Positions 54,884 to 64,000 of a stretch of DNA of 64,000 bases are shown here, piece after piece. Position 1 is the stretch's first letter; each line of letters starts with the position of its first letter. The notes under the pieces are model-generated. The model did no database searches. It was not told the DNA's origin and worked only from the letters and a program-made list of their open reading frames with translations. This DNA is from Ceratotherium simum simum (taxonomy: Eukaryota; Chordata; Mammalia; Perissodactyla; Rhinocerotidae): the NCBI RefSeq assembly GCF_000283155.1, contig NW_004454181.1:26247490-26311489 (forward strand). Reading direction: 5' to 3'. The position numbers and the translations under genes are program-made.

Positions 54884-57357
54884 GAGAGGAATATTCCTAA
54901 CTCATTCTACAAAGCCAACATTACCCTGATACCAAAACCAGACAAGGGCAAGACAAAAAAAGAAATTTACAGGCCAGTATCACAGGTGAACGTCGATGCA
55001 AAAATCCTCAACAAAATAGTAGCAAATTGAACACAACAATACATTAAAAAGATCATACACCATGATCAAGTGGGATTTATTCCAGGGATGCAGGGATGGT
55101 TCAACATCCACAAATCAATCAACATGATACACCACATTAATAAAATGAAGAATAAAAATCACATGATCATCTCAATAGATGCAGAGAAAGCATTTCATAA
55201 GATACAGCATCCATTTATGATAAAAACTCTGAATAAAATGGGTATAGAAGTAAAGTACCTCAACATAATAAAGGCCATATATGACAAATCCACAGCTAAT
55301 ATCATTCTCAATGGAGAAAAACTGAAAGCTATCCCTTTAAGAACAGGAACTGGACAAGAATGCCCACTTTCACTGCTCTTATTTAACATAGTATTGGAAG
55401 TCCTAGCCAGAGCAATCAGACAAGAAAAATAAAAGGGATCCAAACTTAAAAGGAAGAAGTGAAACTGTCACTATTTGCAGATGACATTATTTTATATATA
55501 GAAAACCCTAAAGAGTCCACCAAAAAACTTTTAGAAATATTAAATGAATACAGTTAAGTTGCAGGATACAAAATCAACGTACAAAAATCAGTTGCATTTC
55601 TATACACTAACAATGAAGTAGCAGAAAGAGAAATTAAGAATACAATCCCATTTACAATTGCAACAAAAAGAATNNNNNNNNNNNNNNNNNNNNNNNNNNN
55701 NNNNNNNNNNNNNNNNNNNNNNNNNNNNNNNNNNNNNNNNNNNNNNNNNNNNNNNNNNNNNNNNNNNNNNNNNNNNNNNNNNNNNNNNNNNNNNNNNNNN
55801 NNNNNNNNNNNNNNNNNNNNNNNAAAGAATCCTAAAATTTATATGGAAAAACAAAAGACCCCGAATAGCCAAAGCAATCCTGATAAAAAAGAACAAAGCT
55901 GGAGGTATCACACTCCCTGATTTCAAAATATACTACAAAGCTACAGTAATAAAAACAGCATGGTACTGGCACAAAAACAGACACACAGATCAATGGAACA
56001 GAATCAAGAGCCCAACAACAAACCTACGCATCTATGGACAGCTAATTTTTGGTAAGGGAGCCAAGAACATACCATGGAGAAAGGAAAGTCCTTCAATAAA
56101 TGGTGCTGGGAAAACTGGACAGCCACATGCAAAAAAATGAAAGTAGACCATTATCTTACACCATAACCAAAAATTAACTCAAAATGGATTAAAGATGTGA
56201 ATGTAAGACCTGAAACCATGAAATTTCTAGGAGAAAATATAGGTAGGTACACTCTTTGACATTGGTCTTAGTAGCATATTTTCAAGTACCATGTCTGACT
56301 GGGCAAGGGAAACAAAAGAAAAAATAAACAAATGGAACTACATCAACTGAAAAGCTTCTGCACAGCAAAGGAAACCATCAACAAAACTAAAAGACAACCT
56401 AACAATTGGGAGGAGATATTTGCAAACCATATATCTGATAATGGGTTAATCTCCAAAATATATAAAGAACTTGTACATATCAACAACAAAAAAAACTAAC
56501 AACCCAATTTAAAAATGGGCAAAAGATCTGAACAGACATTTCTCCAAAGAAGATATACAGATGACCAACAGGCACATGAAAAGATGTACAACATCACTAA
56601 TTATCAGAGAAATGCAAATCAAAACTACAATGAGATATCACCTCTCGCCCATCAGAATGGCTTTAATTAACAAGACAGGGCATAGCAAGTGTTGGAGAGG
56701 ATGTGGAGCAAAGGGATCTCTCATACACTGTTGGTGGGAATGCAAACTGGTGCAGCCATTATGGAAAACAATATGGAGATTCCTCAAAAAATTAAGAATT
56801 GAACTACCATACAATCCAGCTATTCCATTGCTGGGTATTTATCCAAAGAATATAAAACATGAATGCATAAAGATAGATGCATCCCCATGTTCATTCTGGC
56901 ATTATTCACAATAGCCAAGACTCGAAAGCAAGCTAGGTGCCCATCAAGGGACGAATGGATAAAGAAGATGTGTTATATATACAATAGAATACTACTTAGC
57001 CATAAAAAACAATGAAATCTGGCCATTTGTGACACCATGGATGGACCTTAAGGGTATTATGCTAAGCGAAATAAGTCAGAGGGAGAAAGTCAAATACTGT
57101 ATGATCTCATTCATAAATAGAAGATAAAAACAAAAACAAACACACAGAGACAGAGACTGGATTGGTGGTTACCAGAGGGGAAGTGAGGAGGCAGGAGTGT
57201 GAAAGGGGTGATTAGACACACAAGTATGGTGATGGATTGTAATTAGTCTTTGGGTGGTGAACATGTTGTAATCTACACAGAAATCCAAATATAATGATGT
57301 ACACCTGAAATTTATATAATGTTATAAACCAATGTTACCGCAATAAAAAAAAAAAGA
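54884..57357 (+). mobile_element. 5'-truncated L1 (ORF2 reverse transcriptase to A tail)
   Basis: Begins within ORF2 and ends in an A tail at 57,346-57,355. The exact 13-bp duplication 'attcttcaaagag' at 54,871-54,883 and 57,358-57,370 defines the insertion. ORF2 pieces are clear: KANITLIPKPDKG at 54,911, [15 protein letters not shown] at 55,172, the catalytic LFADDIILY near 55,470, and the C-terminal part after the gap (55,824-56,900, including IRILKFIW-like and [11 protein letters not shown]). Stops and frame changes at 55,028, 55,430 and 55,555 show that it cannot make ORF2 protein. It is less diverged than the other L1s here, so younger. A 150-base gap interrupts it. Confidence 0.95.
55674..55823. 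other. Assembly gap (150 N)
   Basis: Exactly 150 unknown bases inside the L1 ORF2 region. The flanks are consistent with continuous L1, so the true missing length may differ from 150. Confidence 0.98.
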
Positions 57358-57370
57358 ATTCTTCAAAGAG

Positions 57371-57745
57371 TTCAGAATCTCTGGTTTTGAAAATTGCTGA
57401 GTCATTGCAAAGCAACTACCCACAGGCTTAGAAATAGAAATTAAATTTAAAGGTCACCCAACTCAGAAAAAACACTATTTTTATATGAAGTGTTGCATAA
57501 ACCAATTATTAACAAGACAATTTAAAAATTAATTTTTCCTTGTAATTGAAGATGCAGAGAGACAATGCATAAACAGGTGCTTTGCATTGTATCATGAAGG
57601 CACTTTTGGTTTCTTGCATGACCTCCACAAGTTACAGAAAATTTTATAGGAAACATTAAATTGCCATTATAAATTGCCCATGCATAACCTTTAAAATTAA
57701 ATTCAGAAAGGAAACTCATTTGTATGAAAAGTTAAATCTTTTTAT
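57371..57745. other. Unassigned
   Basis: AT-rich, nothing recognised. Confidence 0.4.
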
Positions 57746-57761
57746 AAAAAGTGTTATGTGA

Positions 57762-58007
57762 GGGGCCGGCCCGGTGGTGCAAGCGGTTGGGTGCGCACAC
57801 TTTGCTGCGGCGGCCCGGGGTGCACCGGTTCGGATCCCGGGCGCACACCGATGCACCACTTGGTAAGCCATGCTGTGGCAGTGGCCCACATAAAGTAGAG
57901 GAAGATGAGCATGGATGTTAGCCCAGGGCCAGTTTTCCTCAGCAACAAAAAGAGGAGGACTGGCATGGATGTTAGCTCAGGGCTGGTCCTCCTTACCAAA
58001 AAAAAAA
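57762..58007 (+). mobile_element. ERE SINE
   Basis: Head 'ggggccggcccggtggtgca', two tail blocks and A tail. Exact 16-bp duplication 'aaaaagtgttatgtga' at 57,746-57,761 and 58,008-58,023. Confidence 0.98.
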
Positions 58008-58023
58008 AAAAAGTGTTATGTGA

Positions 58024-59795
58024 GACTCATTAACTTTACATGTACTATAATTTATACTTCAAAATAATTTATCAGAAATATACCCCAGTGTTGTCACAGT
58101 CTATAAAATACTCTTAACAGCTCCAGTAACAGTTGCATCCGAAGAAACATTCTTTCAAAATTAAAAATTATCAAAAATTAGTTGCAATCTTGCATTTGCC
58201 AAGAGCAACTCATTTTGCTTTCAATATATCAATTTGAAAATAAAATTGCTAAAAGTATAAATTTTGATGCAATAATAAATAAATTTCAAAAAGGCAAGCT
58301 AAAAAAATCTATGATCAATCAAGATATCACAATAATATAGTATTTTATTCATTATTTTGTATAAATTATGACACCAAAATAATATATTTTTTGCAATTTT
58401 GAAATTTATGTTTTTATATATCACTATTATTTTTTTAAAGGTAAAATATTTATATTTTAGTATCTTTAGTAGTCCTTTCTTTCCACTTTTTGAACAAAGG
58501 TCCCCATATTTTCATTTTGCAATGGGACCTAAGATAATACAATATGTTACACATGCTCCTATTTACTCAATTATTTTTATTTTATGATTAAATTTTCATT
58601 TGTAGGCCATATGTAGTTTGCTTTAATATTCTTTCAGTTAGTTTACATGTTGAGGCATTTTATAAAATTGCGTACCTTTAAAAGAATCCTAATATTTAAC
58701 ATCATGCCCAGGGTGCACTACAGTCGTATGTCAGCTGTTCTTGAAGGAACACTAACGGTGATTTGTATTATTTGAAGGAAAAGGAACGGGAATATCACTA
58801 CCCTGTTTTGGTCCCAGTGCTCCAGCCACTCGGGCCTCATGGCTGTTCATGGAAATGTCCCAAAAGCTTAGAACAGTGTCTGTCACGGAGTAGGTGTCCG
58901 ATAAACAAATATTGGCTGGATGAATTGAATAAAAAATTTCTTGATTCTGTGCATGGAAAAATGGAGATTTGGTAGCTGCAGCTGTTCAGCTTATTAGGTG
59001 TTACCTAATATTCTGTAGGGACAGAGAATATGACCTAGGACTGCCTCTGGCTGAAAAGGTGGTTGTTGGAGGAGAGGTCAGCCTGGGAGCTTAGAGATAA
59101 TAACGTAAAAGTCAGTGAGCATCGATTGAGATTGGGAGGGATGAAGTGGATTCTATGATAAGCTGGCAGCAGCTGTGTAAGGACTAAATCATTAATTATG
59201 ACAGGTTAATTTATATGTGTGATGACTTCTCTGTGTTCATGGTACCTACCCCCGCTTACTGGCCAGAAAGCTCCGTGGATCTGACCTGCTGCTGCTGGCC
59301 TGAGTATGGGGCTCTTGTGACATTGGCAGCCATATTCCAGGGAGTAGGGTTATGAGAGGATTTGTTTGGCATCTGATTCAAGTGACAGTCTGTAGAGAAA
59401 AGTTCAGATAAGTGTTTAAGTTGTCATTGCCATTATTAAGACACTTGGCTGAGTGTTTTGAAAAACAAAGAAACATCAAAGCTCTGGAAAACTACAGTAA
59501 CCCCATGGCTTGAGATTAAAGACCGGTAAGAAAAATTTAAATAATATAAGTGACCTACTTGACTACTCTATCTTCTACATTGAGTTAATTTTCTGGATAT
59601 ATGTTGCTTCACATCATTTTAAAAGTATTTATGTGGGATAAAAATTTTAAATGTATTTTTCTAAAATGTTTACAAACTCACTGTAATTATGTATAGTACA
59701 TATAGATACAGACGACTCCTACTAATTGAATTATTCTGATTATTGCTTTTATATTTCAGACTTTTCGGACTTTTAGTGGTCTGTGTCCTTTAAGC
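58024..59795. other. Unassigned AT-rich DNA
   Basis: A small MIR end lies at 58,870-58,930 ('gtgtccgataaacaaatatt'). Otherwise no gene or repeat was recognised. Confidence 0.4.
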
Positions 59796-59799
59796 TATT

Positions 59800-60814
59800 G
59801 TTAAACTAATTTTTCAACATTTTCTTTTTTCCTACTCTTTTTCTTCCTTGTTTAATCAGGGACCAGCCAAAGCTTCATTTTTTTCTCCTCAGACAAGGTG
59901 AACTCTCAGCTGCCCTTGTCCACAGACGTTCCATGCACACTGCCAAGGTGATTACAAAAGGGCAACACCGCTTCTCCAGTTTTCACTTCATCTGAATACT
60001 CAGCTGAATGCATATAATACTTAATTTAGGGTCAAATAATGTGTTTGCCATGACTAATGGTGGCAATTTGATGCCTATTTTCACAAGATCAGAACTTTTA
60101 AAGACATATTCAAATTTCTCCATGGAAGTCACTGAGCCCACTTGCAGGAATTTAGAGTATGCTCCACTTCATTTTCTTGCTTATGTAGTAGCGGAAATCT
60201 AACAATTACATTTACAATCAAATGTTTTTTCTGCCTCTCAATGTCTTTTGAAGTTTCATGGTTTTCACTGAAAATATTTATCATGGTTAACCTTGGTCTG
60301 AAAATCTGTAACTTTATCTTCTTGTTCTCCATCAGTCTTTTACATATTTTTTGTGAGATTCTACTAAGTCTCAGCTATCTGCAACAGTGAATTCTAAGAG
60401 ACTACTTGCGCTATGGACTCTGTCCTCCTTTTTTCCCATTTGAAGAACATTGGCCTCAAGGTTTATATGTTCAGCACTAGTGGAAAGAAGACTCAAACCA
60501 CTGGATGCTTTGTGGTCTTCCCACTCAAATCCTTTCACGTACTGACAAAAAGTGTGGATCCTTTTCATTTCTTTTAAAATCTTTTTATCTTTACTCAGCC
60601 TTCTTGGTGCTGCTGTTGTTGTTAGAAGTCTGTTGAAGCTGCAAGTCTACTGGAGAATGGGATTGACGTTGCTAGCTTTCTACATCGTTGTAGTAATAAA
60701 TTCCAATGGCAGGGTCATCATATAGTTGATTTTCAGAATCACAATAGAAACCTAACTTTGAAAATACATCAAGAGCTGCTTCTGCATCTATTTCTCTCTC
60801 TCTTTCTCTCTCTG

Positions 60815-60857
<43 letters not shown>

Positions 60858-61005
60858 TTCTGCTACATGAGTTATTTTACTGAACTCCTCCCCCATCTGC
60901 AGAGTACCTGGTTGCCACCATCCACATATTCGCCTCAGCTGGACCATGTCTGACTTGGGGAGGTTAATGAGAAGGTGTTCTAATAGCTTGGCCATAGGGT
61001 GACCA
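59800..61005 (-). pseudogene. Retrocopy of an unidentified gene (coding end plus 3' UTR)
   Basis: From 61,003 leftwards on the minus strand, an open frame begins AKLLEHLLINLPKSDMVQLR and GWWQPGTLQMGEEFSKITHV, passes through a CA/GA microsatellite (60,791-60,855) without losing frame, and continues with AALDVFSKLGFYCDSENQLY and DDPAIGIYYYNDVES. A TAG (60,672-60,674) interrupts it, and the same frame then continues SPVDLQLQQTSNNNSSTKKA to a natural-looking TAA at 60,591. The composition is clearly protein-like and unlike repeats. AT-rich sequence down to about 59,800 may be the 3' UTR. I do not recognise the parent gene. Confidence 0.5.
60791..60855. repeat. (CT)n(AC)n microsatellite
   Basis: A CT-rich half (60,791-60,830) joined to an AC run (60,831-60,855), inside the unidentified retrocopy. 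Confidence 0.95.
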
Positions 61006-61165
61006 ATCTTGCTCCTTGGTCCAGGACTGTCCCAGTTTTTGAAATGAAAGTCCTATGTCCCAGGAAGACCCTCCTGTGATACCAAAAGTCCCAGTTTTCA
61101 GTAATGGGTATGGAAGTTTGGGGGAAAAATATAAAACCAATACAGTGACCAGAAAAATAGTGGCT
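61004..61165. mobile_element. Possible short DNA transposon
   Basis: 'tagggtgaccaatcttgctc' with 'ggactgtcccagtttttg' and 'agtcctatgtcccaggaaga' resembles the start of a common short element with ends like tagggtgacc. The other end is not clear. It marks the 5' limit of the retrocopy. Confidence 0.35.
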
Positions 61166-61189
61166 GAAAGCAATACGGTTTGTGTGTGT

Positions 61190-61477
61190 GTGTGTGTAAG
61201 GAAGATCAGCCCTGAGCTAACATCCATGCTAATCCTCTTCTTTTTGCTGAGGAAGACCGGCTCTGAGCTAACATCTGTTGCCAATCCTCCTCCTTTTTTC
61301 CCCAAAGCCCCAGTAGATAGTTGTATGTCATAGTTGTACATCCTTCTAGTTGCTGTATGTGGGATGCGGCCTCAGCATGGCTGGAGAAGCGGTGCACCGG
61401 TGCGCGCCCAGGATCCGAACCCGGGCCGCCAGTAGCAGAGTGCACGCACTTAACCACTAAGCCACGCAGCCGGCCCC
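61190..61477 (-). mobile_element. ERE SINE, reverse
   Basis: Tail block complements at 61,210 and 61,265 and head complement 'ggatccgaacccgggccgcc' at 61,412. Flanked by 'aagcaatacggttt' (61,168) and 'aagcaataagttt' (61,478). A TG run (61,183-61,197) replaces the T run expected from the A tail. Confidence 0.96.
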
Positions 61478-61718
61478 AAGCAATAAGTTTTTAATGTCAA
61501 CTAGATACAGCATAGATTATATGTTTATAAACAGTCACTGCCCCTGTTTTTCCCCTTGACCACTGGTGTTAGTAATCATGATTTTCAGTTCACAAGAGTA
61601 CTCTGTTGTTGCATCACTTCGAGTGATGGGACGTAAGTGTACAATTAAGTACATTGTAATTGTGAGCATTACCCATCCATCTTTGATTTGCATGTGGATT
61701 AACTGTTCTCCTTTGTAT

Positions 61719-61756
61719 TATTTTTCTAGCACTATTAAGATAGTGCTAGAAAAATA
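61719..61756. repeat. Perfect 17-bp hairpin with 4-base loop
   Basis: Arms 61,719-61,735 and 61,740-61,756 are exact reverse complements around the loop TAAG. It stands alone between two EREs. Confidence 0.95.
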
Positions 61757-61779
61757 TTTGAAAACATTCTGCCTGAAAA

Positions 61780-63840
61780 GTTCCCAAATTTGACAAAGTA
61801 CGAACCAACAGATCTAAGAAACTCAAGGAACCCCAAGCATAAGAATCATGAGAAAGGGCCGGCCCCGTGGCTTAGCGGTTAAGTGCGTGCGCTCCGCTGC
61901 CGGCGGCCCGGGTTCGGATCCCGGGTGCGCACCGAGGCACCACTCCTCCAGCCATGCTGAGGCCGCGTCCCACATACAGCAACTAGAAGGATGTGCAGCT
62001 ATGACAGACAACTATGTACTGGGGCTTTGGGGGAAAAATAAATAAATAAAATCTTTAAAAAAAAAAAAAGAATCATGAGAAAAACTATACCAAGGTGTAT
62101 CATATTCCAGTATCTTAAAAATCAATGATAAAAAGAAAATCTAAAATTCCAGAAGGAGAAAAATGGATGCATTACATACAGAGGAAAAGGAAGGCTACAA
62201 ATGACGAAAAACCTGAAATTTTAAAAAAAGCAAACCAAACAATTGTCAACCTGGAATTCTTTACCCAGTGGAAATATGTTTCAAAAGCAAAGGTAAAATA
62301 AAGACTCATTCAGACCTGCAAAAGCTGAAATAATTCATTGCCAACAAACCTGAACTATAAAAAATATTAAATGCAGTCCTATAATCACAAGGGAAATATG
62401 GAAATCTGGATCTATACAAGGTATGAAAAGCATGTAAAATGGTAAATGTGTAGAAATGTATAACACTTTTTTCCTAAATACTTCTATCTCTTCAGAAGGT
62501 AATTGACTGTTTAAAGCAAAAATAATAAGAATGTAATATGGGTTTTATAACATATGTAGAAGTAATATGTGTAAGAGAAATAGCACAAATGCCAGGAAGG
62601 GGTAAATAAAAGTGCATTATTGCATGGTTCTTAAACTGTGGGGGAAGTGATATAACATTCCTTGATGGTAGTCTGTGATAAGTTATAGGTATATGCTATA
62701 AATCTTTAGCTAAGAATACACCAGGACATAAAACATAAGCATAAAATAGAGGAAAAGAGGTAAAAGGAAACAAAGAAAAATAGGCCAAATAGAAAACAAA
62801 GAGCAAGGTTGTAGATTAAAATGCAAACGTATCAACAGTAACATTAAATATAAACGGTTGGACCAGTTAAAAAACAGATATTATCGAATTGGATAAAAAA
62901 GCAAGACTTACCCAACTATATGCTTTCTACAAGAAACCCACTCTAAATCTAAAGAAACAAATTGATTAGAGGATGGAAAAAATATACCATGTTAACACTA
63001 ATCCAAAGAAAGCTGGAGAGGCTGTGTTAATATCAGGCAAATTAGATTTCAGAGTGTAGGATTCTACCACAGATAAAGAGGATAATTTCATAATGGTAAA
63101 GAGATCAGTTTGTAAAGAAGATGAAACAATCCTAAAGGTGTACACACCAAAATAACAGAGCTTCAAAATACATGAAGCAAAACCTGATACTTGCAAGGAG
63201 AAGCAGACAAAGCTACAACAGTAGTCAGAAATTTCAGCACCAACTTTTCAGTAGTTGATACAATGTGTGATAGAAAGACTAGGAAGAAAATCAGTGCGGA
63301 TATATTAAACTTTCACAAAACTTTCAACTGACTTGTAACTCACACTTATAGGACACTTCACAAAACAGCAGAATATACACTTTTCTCGAGTGTACATGGA
63401 TCATTTACAAAGATAGCCCCCAATCTATGCCGTAAAATTAAGAGACATATCAACCAGATACAAGGTGTGGACGTTATTTGTACCCTGGTTGGCATGAACC
63501 TACTGAAAAAAAATCATGAGACAATTGAAGAAATGTAAATAGCTACTGAAATGATGATATTAAGGAATGATTGTTAACTTTTTCCAGTAATGGTATTGTG
63601 ATTGTGGTTTTTAAAAGTCCCTATCATAATGAAATATTTATGGATGAAACGATATTATGTACTGAATTTGCTTTAAAATAGTTCAGTTCGGGTCTGAGTG
63701 GCAGTATAGAGGAAGCCAGATTAGCTAGAGTTGAACATTGTTGAAGCTGGCTGATAAGTTCATGGGCTTCTTTTTACTGGTCTCTCTATGTTTTATATGT
63801 TTTAAATTTTCTGTAATATATGCTTAAAGAATTTAAGGGT
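61780..63840 (+). repeat. L1-derived composite, copy 2
   Basis: Plus-strand old L1 text (inter-ORF 'gtcaacctggaattctttac', then the endonuclease part 'ccaactatatgctttctaca', 'tatcaggcaaattagatttc') runs to about 63,450. After 'gagacatatc' it changes to a tail with 'gcatgaacctactgaaaaaa', 'aatgattgttaacttttt' and a 3' end near 63,830. Copy 1 at 34,640-36,640 has the same jump. An ERE sits near its left edge. Non-coding. Confidence 0.7.
61856..62067 (+). mobile_element. ERE SINE, young-looking
   Basis: Nearly intact head (gggccggccccgtggcttag) and body with 'aaataaataaataaaatctt' and A tail. Exact 15-bp duplication 'aagaatcatgagaaa' at 61,841-61,855 and 62,068-62,082. Confidence 0.98.
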
Positions 63841-64000
63841 TATGATTATGGTTCTAGTTAAATGGAGTAAGAATGTTCCACCCTGTCTCTGCAGATATTT
63901 AATACAATTGAATGCCGTGGGCAGAATGCCTGGGACAGTTATCTGAGCACTCTGAAAAATAAATGGTAGCATATGAATTTGGAAGGAAAATAGATCTATT
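63841..64000. other. Unassigned edge sequence
   Basis: Nothing recognised before the window ends. Confidence 0.4.

Noticed and set aside
61055..61457. Open frames on both strands near 61.2 kb
   Set aside because: They read through an ERE SINE; the same peptide words recur in every ERE copy in the window.

Overview
The window is mammalian nuclear DNA: introns, old L1, MIR, L2 and MaLR debris, low gene density, and 14 tRNA-derived SINEs of the equine repetitive element (ERE) type. ERE SINEs are confined to odd-toed ungulates, so the source is a horse-, rhinoceros- or tapir-lineage animal; the sequence alone does not separate these. One 150-base run of N marks an assembly gap.

The only protein-coding gene I can support is a KRAB C2H2 zinc-finger gene on the + strand. 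It has a GC-rich, YY1-motif promoter and non-coding first exon near 9.0-9.3 kb, a 44-bp start exon (11,071-11,114), a KRAB-A exon of the canonical 127 bp (15,663-15,789), a KRAB-B exon of the canonical 96 bp (16,022-16,117) and one large exon (17,260-18,809) with a spacer, one decayed finger and 12 intact fingers. Frames and splice phases join. The spacer and KRAB-B tail resemble, from memory, human ZNF630 of the Xp11.23 zinc-finger cluster, so this is probably its orthologue. The expected 5' splice site after KRAB-B reads AT rather than GT, so the gene may make only a KRAB-A form or may be decaying.

Other gene-like sequence is dead copy. There is a 5'-truncated processed pseudogene of the kinase SNRK (25.84-27.09 kb), a short processed fragment matching the start of DCAF6 (42.94-43.56 kb), a minus-strand remnant resembling the SPATA31 family (29.1-29.75 kb), and a minus-strand retrocopy I cannot name (59.8-61.0 kb).

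Layout: 0-7.4 kb is L1 on the minus strand, MLT1-like LTRs, a DNA transposon and one ERE. 8.2-18.8 kb is the zinc-finger gene. 20.7-25.2 kb is old L1 with three EREs nested in it. 25.3-34.4 kb is mostly low-repeat DNA with the SNRK and SPATA31-like pieces. 34.4-42.7 kb is L1 in both orientations with EREs. 42.9-54.8 kb is mostly unassigned DNA with MIR, L2, LTRs and a short DNA transposon. 54.9-57.4 kb is a younger 5'-truncated L1 with a clear 13-bp target duplication. 57.7-64 kb is EREs, the unnamed retrocopy and an L1-derived composite that has a relative at 34.6-36.6 kb. I found no sign of an undescribed multi-gene system.
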